Positions 1-8,378 of a DNA stretch of 19,819 nucleotides are shown here, piece after piece (position 1 is the first letter of the stretch; each line of letters begins with the position of its first letter). The translations under genes and the position numbers were made by a program. Source of the stretch: Sphingobacterium sp. UBA2700 (GTDB lineage Bacteria; Bacteroidota; Bacteroidia; Sphingobacteriales; Sphingobacteriaceae); contig DELI01000016.1 in NCBI GenBank assembly GCA_002354335.1, positions 1 to 19,819 of the forward strand. The letters are read 5' to 3'. The notes beneath the pieces were generated by a model, which did not search any database, was not told the DNA's origin, and saw only the letters and a program-made list of their open reading frames with translations.

Positions 1-24
1 TCAGGGACAGACAATACTCTGGTG

Positions 25-52
25 TCTAATGTCTAAAATCTAATATCTAATT
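25..52 (-). repeat. Heptad tandem repeat overlapping the prpD stop codon
   Basis: Four 7-bp units lie end to end. Read on the prpD coding strand they are TTAGATA, TTAGATT, TTAGACA and TTAGACA. The TTAG core is constant and the last three bases vary. The TAG of the first unit is the prpD stop codon (47-49), so the array begins at the end of the gene and runs into its 3' flank. It resembles the longer array at the lysA stop codon at the other end of the window. Confidence 0.8.
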
Positions 53-1501
53 CCAGCAATAAACATCCACCAGCTCATTTACTTTCAATTTCACGAAAGT
101 ATCATAATCCAGTGTTTTTTCGATTGCAGTTTTCTGTTGTTTGTCGGCGAATACGCGAGCGAGGTTGATCTTATATTTTTCGATCAGTTTTGGGATACCT
201 TCGTCGCGGCGGCGTTTGTGTCCGATTGGATATTCTACTACCACTTCTTCTAGGACGGTGCCATCTTCCAATTCAAGCGTTAATGCATTGGCGATTGAAC
301 GTTTTTCCGGATCGTGGTAATCTTCCGTGAAAGCTGGATCTTCATGGCAGGTGATGCGCTCGCGAAGGGCGTCGATGCGTGGATCGGAAGCTACGTTATC
401 TTCATAGTCGGCAGCTGTTAATCGGCCGAAGATCAAAGGAACGGCAACCATGTATTGGATGGCGTGATCGCGGTCGGCAGGGTTGTGCAATGGTCCTTTT
501 TTATCGATGATGCGGATTGCAGCTTCGTGCGTACGGATTTTGATGGACTTGATGTCTGCAGCTGTTTTGCCCATATCTTTCAATTTCTGGTGCAGGGTCA
601 TCGCTGCTTCAACTGCAGTTTGTGAGTGGAACTCAGCAGGGAAGGAGATTTTGAACAATACATTCTCCATAACGTAGGAACCGTAAGGACGTTGGAATTT
701 GAACGCCTGCCCTTTGAAAGACACATCATAGAAACCCCATACTGGCGCGGTAAGCACCGATGGATATCCCATTTCGCCTTTCTGAGCAATTAATGCTAAA
801 CGAACCGCTCTCGATGTCGCATCGCCGGCTGCCCATGATTTACGACTACCTGTATTTGGCGCGTGTCTGTATGTGCGTAAAGATTGTCCATCGACAAAGG
901 CTAGGGAAATAGCGTTGATCAATTCGTCTTTATTCAGTCCGATTAATTTTCCTACTACCGCTGTTGAAGCCACTTTTACCAGGATAACATGGTCTAATCC
1001 TACTTTATTGAACGAGTTTTCCAATGCCAATACGCCTTGAATTTCGTGCGCCATCACCATTGCCTCCAATACTTTGTCCATGGTCAAGGCTTCCTTGCCT
1101 TCTGCAATACGATTGCGGGAAATCCAATCTGCCACTGCAAGGATTCCGCCCAGGTTGTCCGAAGGGTGTCCCCATTCAGCAGCAAGCCAGGTGTCGTTGA
1201 AGTCTAGCCAACGTACCATAGCACCAATATTGAAAGCGGCTTGAATAGGATCAAGCTGATAAGGAGTACCCGGAACTTTCGCGCCGTTTGGCACCACGGT
1301 ACCCGGTACGATAGGACCTAATAATTTTGTGCAAGCAGGGTAGGTCAATGCTTCGAAACCACAGCCTATGGTATCTAAGAAGCAGTAATGTGCTGTTTTT
1401 AGCGCTAAATCGCTATTGATTTTGTAGTCTAATACGTAATCGGCAATATCGACCAATACCTGATCTGGTTGTGGTCTATCATTTGAAATAAAGGATGACA
1501 T
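47..1501 (-). CDS. prpD: 2-methylcitrate dehydratase PrpD
   Basis: Dehydrates 2-methylcitrate to 2-methyl-cis-aconitate in the methylcitrate cycle, which turns propionyl-CoA plus oxaloacetate into pyruvate plus succinate in the cytoplasm. The 484-residue product is full length for the MmgE/PrpD family, whose members are about 480 residues. Visible family features are the N-terminal helical segment with [11 protein letters not shown] (about 43-52), RWLDFND (97-103) and GHPSDN (111-116), which contributes to the active site, then a C-terminal domain with CHEDP and [14 protein letters not shown]. It is the last gene of prpB-prpC-prpD, starting 33 nt after prpC. The hydratase for the next step (an aconitase) is not in this window. 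Its TAG stop lies inside a heptad repeat. The PrpD assignment rests on operon context as well as sequence, since MmgE/PrpD members can act on related substrates. Confidence 0.93.
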   Translation of the reverse strand: MSSFISNDRPQPDQVLVDIADYVLDYKINSDLALKTAHYCFLDTIGCGFEALTYPACTKLLGPIVPGTVVPNGAKVPGTPYQLDPIQAAFNIGAMVRWLDFNDTWLAAEWGHPSDNLGGILAVADWISRNRIAEGKEALTMDKVLEAMVMAHEIQGVLALENSFNKVGLDHVILVKVASTAVVGKLIGLNKDELINAISLAFVDGQSLRTYRHAPNTGSRKSWAAGDATSRAVRLALIAQKGEMGYPSVLTAPVWGFYDVSFKGQAFKFQRPYGSYVMENVLFKISFPAEFHSQTAVEAAMTLHQKLKDMGKTAADIKSIKIRTHEAAIRIIDKKGPLHNPADRDHAIQYMVAVPLIFGRLTAADYEDNVASDPRIDALRERITCHEDPAFTEDYHDPEKRSIANALTLELEDGTVLEEVVVEYPIGHKRRRDEGIPKLIEKYKINLARVFADKQQKTAIEKTLDYDTFVKLKVNELVDVYCWN

Positions 1502-1534
1502 AGGATCTTTTAATACTGTTTTATCGTAATATGA

Positions 1535-2689
1535 TTAATTTCTGTTTTCTAAAGGAATAAATTCGAGGTTTTCAGGACCCGTGTAGTTGGCACTCGGACG
1601 AATAATCTTTCCATCCTGGCGTTGTTCGATTACATGGGCGCCCCATCCTGATATTCTGGACATCACGAAGAGCGGAGTGAACATATCGGTCGGAATACCC
1701 ATGATATGGTAGGCTACTGCCGAGAACCAATCTAAGTTAGGGAACATTTTCTTTTCATCCCACATGAGGGTCTCCAGGCGTTCTGCGATATCGTATAGAT
1801 TCATATCGCCTTTTTCCTCAGACAGTTTTTTAGCAACCTGTTTGATGACTTGGTTCCGCGGATCGGAGATGGTATATACCGGGTGTCCGAATCCGATGAT
1901 AACTTCTTTAACTTCCAGACGTTTTCTGATGTCGGCTTCAGCTTCGTCTGCATTTTTATAGCGACTTTGTATCTCGAAGGCAACTTCGTTGGCTCCGCCA
2001 TGTTTTGGACCACGTAGGGCGCCAATCGCACCGGCAATGCAAGAATACAAGTCAGACCCGGTACCGGCGATTACACGCGCCGTAAAAGTAGATGCATTGA
2101 ATTCATGCTCAGCATATAAGTTTAATGAAATTTGCATGGCTTCTACCCAGGAAGCAGGAGCCTTTTCGCCGTGAAGTAGGTGCAAGAAGTGAGCAGCAAT
2201 GCTATCATCGTTTGTTTCTACGGTGATTTCCTTGTGGTTATGAGAGAAGTGGTACCAAAACAAGAGGGCAGAAGGGAAGCTGGCCATCAGGCGATCGATG
2301 ATGTCGCGCGCTTTTTCGGTTTCATGTGCTAGCGGTTCCGGTTCTAGCTTGCCTAAGATGGATACGTAGGTGCGAAGAACGTCCATAGGATGAGCTTTCT
2401 TCGGTATTAATTTCAATACTTCTTTTGCATTAGTCGGCAATCCGCGTAATCCTTTCAGCTTCTGCTTATATTTTTCAAGCTCCTCTTTGTTCGGTAGTTT
2501 TTCATGGATGAGCAAATAGGCCACTTCTTCGAAGCTAGCCTGATCGGCAAGCTCGAGGATATCGTATCCGCGATAGTGGAGGTCATTGCCCGAACGACCG
2601 ACTGTACAAAGGGCTGTATTTCCGGCGGGCACACCCGAAAGTGCGACGCTTTTCTTAGGCTTAAAGCCTGTACTGTTCTCTTCTTTCAT
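1535..2689 (-). CDS. prpC: 2-methylcitrate synthase PrpC
   Basis: Condenses propionyl-CoA with oxaloacetate to 2-methylcitrate, the entry step of the methylcitrate cycle. The citrate synthase fold is clear over 384 residues. The catalytic triad is visible: His230 in GPKHGGAN, His269 in GFGHPVYT and Asp320 in NLDWFS. The C-terminal stretch [22 protein letters not shown] is typical of the short citrate/methylcitrate synthases. I chose the ATG at 2687-2689, one nucleotide after the prpB stop. A longer reading from 2734 would add 15 residues overlapping prpB and lying outside the conserved fold. The TAA-T-ATG junction suggests translational coupling to prpB. Propionyl-CoA specificity is inferred from its position between prpB and prpD; some of these enzymes also use acetyl-CoA. 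Confidence 0.93.
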   Translation of the reverse strand: MKEENSTGFKPKKSVALSGVPAGNTALCTVGRSGNDLHYRGYDILELADQASFEEVAYLLIHEKLPNKEELEKYKQKLKGLRGLPTNAKEVLKLIPKKAHPMDVLRTYVSILGKLEPEPLAHETEKARDIIDRLMASFPSALLFWYHFSHNHKEITVETNDDSIAAHFLHLLHGEKAPASWVEAMQISLNLYAEHEFNASTFTARVIAGTGSDLYSCIAGAIGALRGPKHGGANEVAFEIQSRYKNADEAEADIRKRLEVKEVIIGFGHPVYTISDPRNQVIKQVAKKLSEEKGDMNLYDIAERLETLMWDEKKMFPNLDWFSAVAYHIMGIPTDMFTPLFVMSRISGWGAHVIEQRQDGKIIRPSANYTGPENLEFIPLENRN

Positions 2690-2690
2690 A

Positions 2691-3569
2691 TTATTTGTTT
2701 TTAAATAATTGATCAAGTCGATTTTCATAAGCATAGTAATCTATGCTTTGGTATAGTTCCTCGCGCGTTTGCATGCTGTCAATTACAGCTTGCTGTGAGC
2801 CATCTTGACGGATATGTTGATACACATTTAAGGCGGCTTTATTGGCGGCACGAAATGCCGACAGGGGATATAGCACGATGGATACTTGCACCTCGCGAAG
2901 CTGCTCTACCGTATAAAGCGGCGTCTGTCCGAATTCGGTGATATTCGCGAGGATAGGAATTCCTGTCGCTTCTGCGAATCGCTGGTAGTCTGCAAGCTCC
3001 GATAGGGCCTCGGCGAAGATGAAATCAGCACCGGCTTCTTTGTAAGCAACTGCGCGCTCTAGCGCTTTCTCTAAGCCTTCGGATGCAAAGGCATCTGTGC
3101 GAGCGCCGATAACAAAGTTGGAGTCCATCTTGGCGTCTACAGCGGCTTTAACACGATCTACCATTTCTTGCTGAGAAACGAGTTCTTTACCGGGACGGTG
3201 GCCACAGCGCTTGGCGCCGACTTGGTCTTCAATATGAACACCCGCAGCACCAGCTTTGTCTAAAGACTTAATCGTTCGGGCGATATTGAAGGCCGAAGGT
3301 CCGAAGCCCGTGTCGATGTCGACAAGCAGGGGCAGCGAGCAAACATTGCTGATGCGCTCTACATCGATCAGTACGTCCTGTAAATTGGTGATTCCGAGGT
3401 CGGGTATTCCGAGGGAGCCGGCAGCGACGCCACCTCCAGAAAGATAAATCGCTTTAAATCCTGATTGTTCGGCTAAGAGGGCGTGATTCGCATTGATAGC
3501 TCCGACGATTTGTAAGGGCTTTTCTTCAGCCATGGCAGTACGCAAGCGTTTTCCTGCTGATTCTATCAT
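2691..3569 (-). CDS. prpB: 2-methylisocitrate lyase PrpB
   Basis: Cleaves 2-methylisocitrate to pyruvate and succinate, the last step of the methylcitrate cycle. It belongs to the PEP mutase/isocitrate lyase superfamily; 292 residues is the usual PrpB length. Visible motifs are YLSGGG (42-47), the metal-binding [10 protein letters not shown] (81-90, Asp84 and Asp86), IEDQ (about 113-116) and the signature KRCGH (120-124) carrying the catalytic Cys122. It is first in the operon, so the promoter should lie in the 164-nt gap to the right. I found no PrpR-like regulator next to it, unlike the enterobacterial arrangement, so control of the operon is unknown. Confusion with oxaloacetate decarboxylase or phosphonopyruvate hydrolase is unlikely given KRCGH and the prpC-prpD context. 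Confidence 0.94.
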   Translation of the reverse strand: MIESAGKRLRTAMAEEKPLQIVGAINANHALLAEQSGFKAIYLSGGGVAAGSLGIPDLGITNLQDVLIDVERISNVCSLPLLVDIDTGFGPSAFNIARTIKSLDKAGAAGVHIEDQVGAKRCGHRPGKELVSQQEMVDRVKAAVDAKMDSNFVIGARTDAFASEGLEKALERAVAYKEAGADFIFAEALSELADYQRFAEATGIPILANITEFGQTPLYTVEQLREVQVSIVLYPLSAFRAANKAALNVYQHIRQDGSQQAVIDSMQTREELYQSIDYYAYENRLDQLFKNK

Positions 3570-3700
3570 TTTAAAGGGCTTTAAATGTTTATAACTGTTA
3601 TCATAGATGCTTTAAACCGTGATTTTTAAGCATTTGGCATCCTTTTAAAGATAGGGAAATAAAATTAGAAATGGACGGTTGAAGGGCGTAAAAGTTGTTA

Positions 3701-3721
3701 AAAAAAATATGCAAGCATATT
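3701..3721 (-). terminator. Weak intrinsic terminator after the YafK-like gene
   Basis: On the minus strand, AATATGC-TT-GCATATT forms a short inverted repeat (3721 to 3706) and is followed at once by five more T residues. It starts 12 nt after the stop codon of the YafK-like gene, where a terminator would be expected, and would separate that transcript from prpB. The stem is short and AT-rich, so it is weak. The same inverted repeat could instead be an operator upstream of prpB. Confidence 0.4.
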
Positions 3722-3733
3722 AAATTGCGGCAA

Positions 3734-4345
3734 TTATTTGAGTTGTTTTTGAAGCTGGGAATGAAGAATGGCTAGTTCCTCCCATCGATGAATTGTTTCT
3801 AGAGAATATTGTCGTTTGTGTTTTTTAATGGCATCAGCGTCTAAGAAAAAAGGGAAAATATAGAGGGGGATTTCATCTTGCCCGTTTGCTTTCGCTAGGG
3901 ATGCCAGGGTATATAGCATTTCTATTGCAGGATCGCCGATTGGCAGGCAGCCTACAGATTCCGTTCCACCATGAATAAAGATATCAGAGCCAGTATATTG
4001 CTGTGCTCGATCGTAGTCGTTTGGGTAGTTTATTCCAAGCGACAGGTGGTACTTGCTCTTGGGGTTGAATCGGTTGATTCGATATGATCCTTCGGGTACC
4101 TGTTTATCGCCTTCTTTTTTCTTGGGACCTAGCGTTCCTGATCGTGTAAGAATTGGAAAAGTCATGAGGAATCTGTAGGATTCGCTTGCTTTGTTTTTAG
4201 CATATACGTTTAGGAAATCCTCCTCCTTATAGGCTATCAAGAGGATTTCAAAATTGTTGGGCAACAGACCGATGGTCGACAAGCTTTCTTGGATGTCTGC
4301 TATACAACCTGCGTAAGCTTGTTCTGCTCGATCAATTTCCTGCAT
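3734..4345 (-). CDS. YafK-type L,D-transpeptidase-fold protein without signal peptide
   Basis: A YkuD-fold protein of 203 residues, closest in motif layout to the YafK (DpaA) group of murein L,D-transpeptidases and amidases. LGPKKKEGDKQVPEGSYRI (72-90) is the typical substrate-channel motif, and SLGINYPNDYDRA (102-114) precedes the catalytic segment IFIHGGTESVGCLPIGD (122-138), with His125, Ser130, Gly132 and the nucleophile Cys133 all present. These enzymes normally act on peptidoglycan in the periplasm and carry an N-terminal export signal. Here the protein begins MQEIDRAEQAY and has no hydrophobic leader. The start lies one nucleotide after the stop of the pentapeptide gene, and an in-frame stop (4376-4378) lies 10 codons upstream with no ATG between, so no longer form is possible. 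It is therefore either leaderless and cytoplasmic, or exported by an unknown route. It is the last gene of the regulator-pentapeptide-YafK cluster. Confidence 0.85.
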   Translation of the reverse strand: MQEIDRAEQAYAGCIADIQESLSTIGLLPNNFEILLIAYKEEDFLNVYAKNKASESYRFLMTFPILTRSGTLGPKKKEGDKQVPEGSYRINRFNPKSKYHLSLGINYPNDYDRAQQYTGSDIFIHGGTESVGCLPIGDPAIEMLYTLASLAKANGQDEIPLYIFPFFLDADAIKKHKRQYSLETIHRWEELAILHSQLQKQLK

Positions 4346-4346
4346 G

Positions 4347-4922
4347 CTAATATTGAATTTTGATCTGATGTTTTTCTAACAGACCAGGCAATCCGTGAAG
4401 ACTAAATTTAGCGCCTTTAATCTTATTGCTGTCCGGGTCGATGCTATAGTTGGTCGCCGTTAAGAAGTTGGCTTTCTCGAGGTTTGTTTGCGTAAAGTTT
4501 GCCATGCTTAGATCTGTGTCGCTAAAGTCGGCAAGATTGAGGTCAGTGCCTTCGAAATCTACCTCTTGTAGACGGCTACCCTGAAAGCTAGTTTTCTTTA
4601 GCTTAAGCTTATAAAAACTACTGTGATCGAGGATACAATCTTTAAATGTGAAAGAGATATTGAAGGGATTGCAGGTTTCGAAGTGTAATCCCATCAATTT
4701 ACAGTTTTGGAATTTAACGTCCTGTATGCTGCAACCCGTTAGATTTGCCAAGCTCAAATTGCAGTCAATGAAGGTACATTCTGTGAATTTATAATCGCTT
4801 AGATCGTATTGTTCTAAGTTACATCCTTTGAATTGGCAGTAGTCGTAGTGTGCTCGTGTTAGTGGAGACTCAGCAATTCGAGTTTGGTCGAAAGTCTGAT
4901 CTTCGAAGTATTCTCTTTCCAT
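4347..4922 (-). CDS. Pentapeptide-repeat protein (Qnr/MfpA-like fold)
   Basis: A 191-residue protein built almost wholly of A(D/N)LXX-type pentapeptide repeats. Clear units are CNLEQYDLSDYKFTECTFID (34-53), CNLSLANLTG and, near the C-terminus, VDFEGTDLNLADFSDTDLSM and ANFTQTNLEKANF. Such repeats form a right-handed quadrilateral beta helix. It ends in FSLHGLPGLLEKHQIKI, which resembles the C-terminal helix used for dimerisation in Qnr proteins. Qnr and MfpA mimic DNA and bind gyrase; whether this one does is inference. There is no signal peptide, so it should be cytoplasmic. The 14-nt gap to the upstream regulator gene and the 1-nt gap to the downstream YafK-like gene indicate one operon. The family is widespread in Bacteroidota chromosomes, so this is not evidence of acquired resistance. 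Confidence 0.85.
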   Translation of the reverse strand: MEREYFEDQTFDQTRIAESPLTRAHYDYCQFKGCNLEQYDLSDYKFTECTFIDCNLSLANLTGCSIQDVKFQNCKLMGLHFETCNPFNISFTFKDCILDHSSFYKLKLKKTSFQGSRLQEVDFEGTDLNLADFSDTDLSMANFTQTNLEKANFLTATNYSIDPDSNKIKGAKFSLHGLPGLLEKHQIKIQY

Positions 4923-4936
4923 TTGTTAATGAAGAT

Positions 4937-5509
4937 TTAGGCGTGCATGATTTCTTTACGGATACGGCTTAAGGACGTATCGGTTACACCCAGGTAAGAG
5001 GCGATATGTTTAAGGGGCGCTTGCTGAATAATCTGCGGTTTTTCCTGCATAAGGTGTAAGTATCGTTGCGTTGCAGGTTCTGTGATCATTTCTGTTGCTC
5101 TTTTCTTCGCAAGGTATAGTTCGAATACCATCCAGGCGCGACCCCATTCGCGCATAGCAGGGATTTGATGGAAGAGCTCTTGAAAATGGTCGTAATCAAT
5201 TTGCCAAAGGACGCAATCGGTCAAACATTGCATATACTCCTGCGTTGGAATACGTTGAAACAGGGAAGCAACTTCAATTGCTACTTCATTGGTGCCGGTA
5301 AATCCTGTAGTAATTTCATTGCCTTCGTAGTCGTAGAGGTAGGTGCGTATGAGTCCGGATTCAACGATGGAATAGCAGTTAGCGATTTGATCTTTTTTCA
5401 AAAGGTAGTCTCCTTTTTTCAGTTCTACACGTTGATGTTGCTTGCTGATGATTTCTAAATCAGCGGCTTCGAATAGCGGATGCTGATATACGAATTTGAA
5501 GATTTCCAT
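4937..5509 (-). CDS. Crp/Fnr-family transcriptional regulator
   Basis: A 190-residue regulator with an N-terminal cyclic-nucleotide-binding-type beta barrel (about 15-110, with KKGDYLLKKDQIANCYSIVESGLIRTYLYD) and a C-terminal helix-turn-helix (about 164-187, APLKHIASYLGVTDTSLSRIRK). The canonical cAMP-contact segment is not preserved: the equivalent region reads NEVAIEVASLFQRIPTQEY, without the Arg-Ser/Thr phosphate-binding pair. There is no FNR-type N-terminal cysteine cluster. The effector is therefore unlikely to be cAMP or an Fe-S cluster; many Bacteroidota paralogues of this type have no known ligand. It heads a cluster with the pentapeptide and YafK-like genes. The gap to the upstream rluA-like gene is 48 nt with no visible terminator, so read-through is possible. 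Confidence 0.88.
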   Translation of the reverse strand: MEIFKFVYQHPLFEAADLEIISKQHQRVELKKGDYLLKKDQIANCYSIVESGLIRTYLYDYEGNEITTGFTGTNEVAIEVASLFQRIPTQEYMQCLTDCVLWQIDYDHFQELFHQIPAMREWGRAWMVFELYLAKKRATEMITEPATQRYLHLMQEKPQIIQQAPLKHIASYLGVTDTSLSRIRKEIMHA

Positions 5510-5557
5510 TGGCGGAGGCTTTGTTAGTATGACAAGTTAGGCATTTGGATAGAAATT

Positions 5558-7243
5558 CTAAAATGGGTCGGTAACTTCAAAACGCATTAGTTCGCCCGTT
5601 TTTGGGTGCTTAAAGCTGATGAAACCGGCATGCAAATGTAACCTATCGGCTCTGTTTCCATATAGATCGTCTCCGACGATAGGGGCATTGAGTCCCTTCA
5701 CGTGTGCAGAATGTACGCGCAACTGATGTGTTCTACCGGTTAATGGGAAATAATGTATTCTGGTGCGGTTTCCTTCGATTGCGACGACTTTGAATTCGGT
5801 TCTTGCCGGCTTACCATATTCGTAGCATACCATCTGACGAGGTCTATCATCCAAATCAACGCGAAGTGGTAGGTCGATGAGGCCTTCGCTCTCTTCAATT
5901 ACCCCTTCTAACAGGGCAGTATAGCGTTTATTGACTGTATGCTGTATAAACTGATCCTGTATGATTTGATGTGCCTCTTTATTTTTCGCCAGTACGAGAA
6001 TTCCAGATGTGGACATATCCAGGCGGTGGATGATAATGGGACTTTTGATGTCGGGATACAAGCGCTCAATTCGCTGTTGCACGCTGTCTTGTATGTTAAT
6101 GCCTGGAACGGATAAGAATTCCGCAGGCTTGTTGATCACGATGATATCATCGTCTTCATAAATAAACTCCAATTCCTTATCTGCTGCAGGATTCTGTAAC
6201 ATCGGATTAGGGTCTACCGTCAATCCTTTTAACATGTGACCTAAGATAGGTTCACACTTCCCTCGACAGGAAGGATAGTATTGCTTATGTTTTCTGACTT
6301 CCGAGGATGGCGAAGCGCCCCACCAGAATTCGGCTAATGCGATGGGTTTTAGCTGATGCGCATAAGCATACTGTAAAAGCTTCGGCGCTGCGCATTCTCC
6401 TGCACCAGCAGGCGGCGGCATGTTGATATGTTCTTGAAATATATCAAGAACAGGTTTGGTATTTCCTTCCGCATTCAAGAAATGATATTGATCAAATAGG
6501 CGTTGTTGTAGATCCGCGGAGCGTCTTTTTCTTTCGTCTTTTAAATCATCGATTTCTTGTACTAATTGCTGAAGCTGTTCTTCTTGCCTTTGGAATTTTT
6601 CTTTGCAAGCTTGTTTTGCCACATCGTAGTCGTGTTGATCGCGATAGCTTTGTTTGATGAGGTCTTCAGCGATCAGATTGTATTCTTCTTCCTTAAGTTG
6701 CTGCTTTGCCTCCTCGCGAATGCGCTTGCGTTCGGTTTTGTTCGCCTTATGAAACTTACGCAAGTCGGATAGGACAGCATCATTTTCATGTTGAAGGAAA
6801 ACTAAGCGCTCTTTAAAGATCTTGATGTTGGGGTTTGCTGATAGCTCGTCGATGCGACGGTTGATCGCATTGATGATGTTTTCCTCTTGGATGAAAAATC
6901 CATCGGGATCTAACATGTCAAAGATGGGAGGAACAAAATATTGGTTCTGATTGGTTCCAGCGAGCTTTCCAGAAACTGCAGCTAGATAACCTAGCTTACC
7001 CTCTTGATCCTGCACGACTAATACTCCGAACATTTTTCCAATGACTAAGCCTGGCATATCTGGCTTTAGCCCAAAGTTATGCTGAAAATCAGTTTGAGCG
7101 GTTAAATACTGCTGAACTTGTTCTGCAGCGAGCATGCTTAATGGATGTGGTTCATAAAAGAAAGGATAAGTAAAAGCATCCGGCAATTTAATTGCAGTTA
7201 TGTCTTCATTAAAGCGATGTAGATGTGTTAAATACCCTTGCAT
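5558..7243 (-). CDS. RluA-family RNA pseudouridine synthase with long N-terminal extension
   Basis: Predicted to isomerise uridine to pseudouridine in structured RNA. The catalytic domain occupies about residues 358-561: IYEDDDIIVINKPAEFLSVPG (361-381), HRLDMSTSG with catalytic Asp409, and the substrate-contact motif LTGRTHQLRVH (501-511). The first 350 residues are unusual compared with the roughly 220-320-residue standard enzymes. Residues about 140-250 are highly charged and probably coiled coil. Residues 284-340 carry Cys284, the FWWGASP segment and SCRGKCEPILGHML with Cys326 and Cys330, a possible metal or RNA contact. I recall this extended architecture in other Bacteroidota and in some gammaproteobacteria, so it is a subfamily and not a local fusion. 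The target RNA is not evident. No neighbour suggests one. Confidence 0.88.
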   Translation of the reverse strand: MQGYLTHLHRFNEDITAIKLPDAFTYPFFYEPHPLSMLAAEQVQQYLTAQTDFQHNFGLKPDMPGLVIGKMFGVLVVQDQEGKLGYLAAVSGKLAGTNQNQYFVPPIFDMLDPDGFFIQEENIINAINRRIDELSANPNIKIFKERLVFLQHENDAVLSDLRKFHKANKTERKRIREEAKQQLKEEEYNLIAEDLIKQSYRDQHDYDVAKQACKEKFQRQEEQLQQLVQEIDDLKDERKRRSADLQQRLFDQYHFLNAEGNTKPVLDIFQEHINMPPPAGAGECAAPKLLQYAYAHQLKPIALAEFWWGASPSSEVRKHKQYYPSCRGKCEPILGHMLKGLTVDPNPMLQNPAADKELEFIYEDDDIIVINKPAEFLSVPGINIQDSVQQRIERLYPDIKSPIIIHRLDMSTSGILVLAKNKEAHQIIQDQFIQHTVNKRYTALLEGVIEESEGLIDLPLRVDLDDRPRQMVCYEYGKPARTEFKVVAIEGNRTRIHYFPLTGRTHQLRVHSAHVKGLNAPIVGDDLYGNRADRLHLHAGFISFKHPKTGELMRFEVTDPF

Positions 7244-7266
7244 TTTCTTTTATTTTCTCGAAGGGG

Positions 7267-7274
7267 CAAAAATA
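7267..7274 (-). promoter_or_regulatory. Possible -7 box for the pseudouridine synthase gene
   Basis: The minus strand reads TATTTTTG, a full match to the Bacteroidota TAnnTTTG element, 23 nt before the start codon. This would give a 5' leader of roughly 17 nt. I found no convincing TTG-type -33 element at the expected distance, so this is a suggestion only. Confidence 0.3.
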
Positions 7275-7395
7275 CAAAAGTGTAGGCGAATACACTGCGC
7301 TATTCTTATATTATTATGACAAGATAAAGCCTTCAAAACTGGGAAAGGCGCATTAAAAATGCTAACTTGTCCTTATCAAAATTAGAGCGCCCGCT

Positions 7396-8355
7396 ATGGA
7401 AAACAAACGTCAAATTGCAAATTCAGATTTATTTATCGACCCTATTATATTCGGAGGAAATGTGTTCGGATGGACACTAGATGAACAGCAGTCTTTTGAT
7501 ATTTTAGATCGCTTTGTTGATTTAGGCTTCAACGCGATAGACACTGCGAATAATTACTCGCATTGGGTGCCTGGAAATAAGGGCGGAGAATCCGAGACTA
7601 TCATCGGGAATTGGTTGAATAAGCGTGGACAGCGTGATGATCTCGTGTTAATGACGAAAGTGGGAGGACGATTTGGTTATGACTCGAAACCCAACACGAA
7701 AGCAACGTACATTAAGGAGCAAGTCGAGCTGTCGCTGCAACGCATGCAGACAGATTATATAGACCTATACCAGACTCATTATGATGATGTCGATACCCCA
7801 ATAGAAGAGACTTTAAGGGCTTACGAAGACTTAATCAAAGAAGGAAAGGTTAGATATATTGGCGCATCAAATATTACAGCAGAGCGTCTAACAGAGAGTT
7901 TAGCCACTGCGGATCATTTAAATCTTCCGAAATATGTATCCCTGCAGCCGGAGTATAATCTTTATGATCGCGCAAAATATGAAGAAGAGTTTGAGGTAAT
8001 TGCTGCACAAAATGATCTTGCGGTAATTCCATATTATTCGCTTGCGAGTGGTTTTCTGAGTGGCAAGTATCTTTCCGATGACGATTTCAATAAGTCTGCA
8101 AGAGGCGAGGGGATACAAAAGCGTTATTGGAATGAGCGTGGACAACGTATTGTGAAAGTCTTATCGGAGGTTTCCGCAGTTTATCGTACGTCTTCTTCCG
8201 CCGTTGCTTTAGCATGGCTGCTCGCGCGACCATCCATCACAGCGCCGATAGCTAGTGCTACTAAAGAAGATCACTTACAATCCTTTGTTGCCGCTGTGCA
8301 ACTTAGACTAGGGGAGGACGCTATACAAAAATTGAACGAAGCAAGTACTTATTAA
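7396..8355 (+). CDS. Aldo/keto reductase
   Basis: An NADPH-dependent aldo/keto reductase of 319 residues, full length for the family. The catalytic tetrad is visible: Asp49 in AIDTANNYSH, Tyr54, Lys88 in LMTKVGG and His128 in LYQTHYDD. The C-terminal cofactor region includes TAPIASATKEDHLQSF (about 284-299). The layout resembles the YajO/Tas-type or potassium-channel-beta-like reductases used for general carbonyl detoxification; the substrate cannot be read from the sequence. It is divergent from the rluA-like gene across a 152-nt gap and is followed 23 nt later by dps, so co-transcription and a role in oxidative or carbonyl stress are plausible inferences. Confidence 0.88.
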   Translation: MENKRQIANSDLFIDPIIFGGNVFGWTLDEQQSFDILDRFVDLGFNAIDTANNYSHWVPGNKGGESETIIGNWLNKRGQRDDLVLMTKVGGRFGYDSKPNTKATYIKEQVELSLQRMQTDYIDLYQTHYDDVDTPIEETLRAYEDLIKEGKVRYIGASNITAERLTESLATADHLNLPKYVSLQPEYNLYDRAKYEEEFEVIAAQNDLAVIPYYSLASGFLSGKYLSDDDFNKSARGEGIQKRYWNERGQRIVKVLSEVSAVYRTSSSAVALAWLLARPSITAPIASATKEDHLQSFVAAVQLRLGEDAIQKLNEASTY

Positions 8356-8378
8356 AAACATATAAAACTAATTTACAG

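Noticed and set aside
2690..2734. A 15-residue longer start for prpC
   Set aside because: It would overlap prpB and lies outside the conserved fold. The ATG one nucleotide after the prpB stop is the better start.
3646..3653. TATCTTTA on the minus strand as a prpB -7 promoter box
   Set aside because: It matches seven of eight positions, but I found no -33 element at 17-23 nt, so I do not call a promoter.
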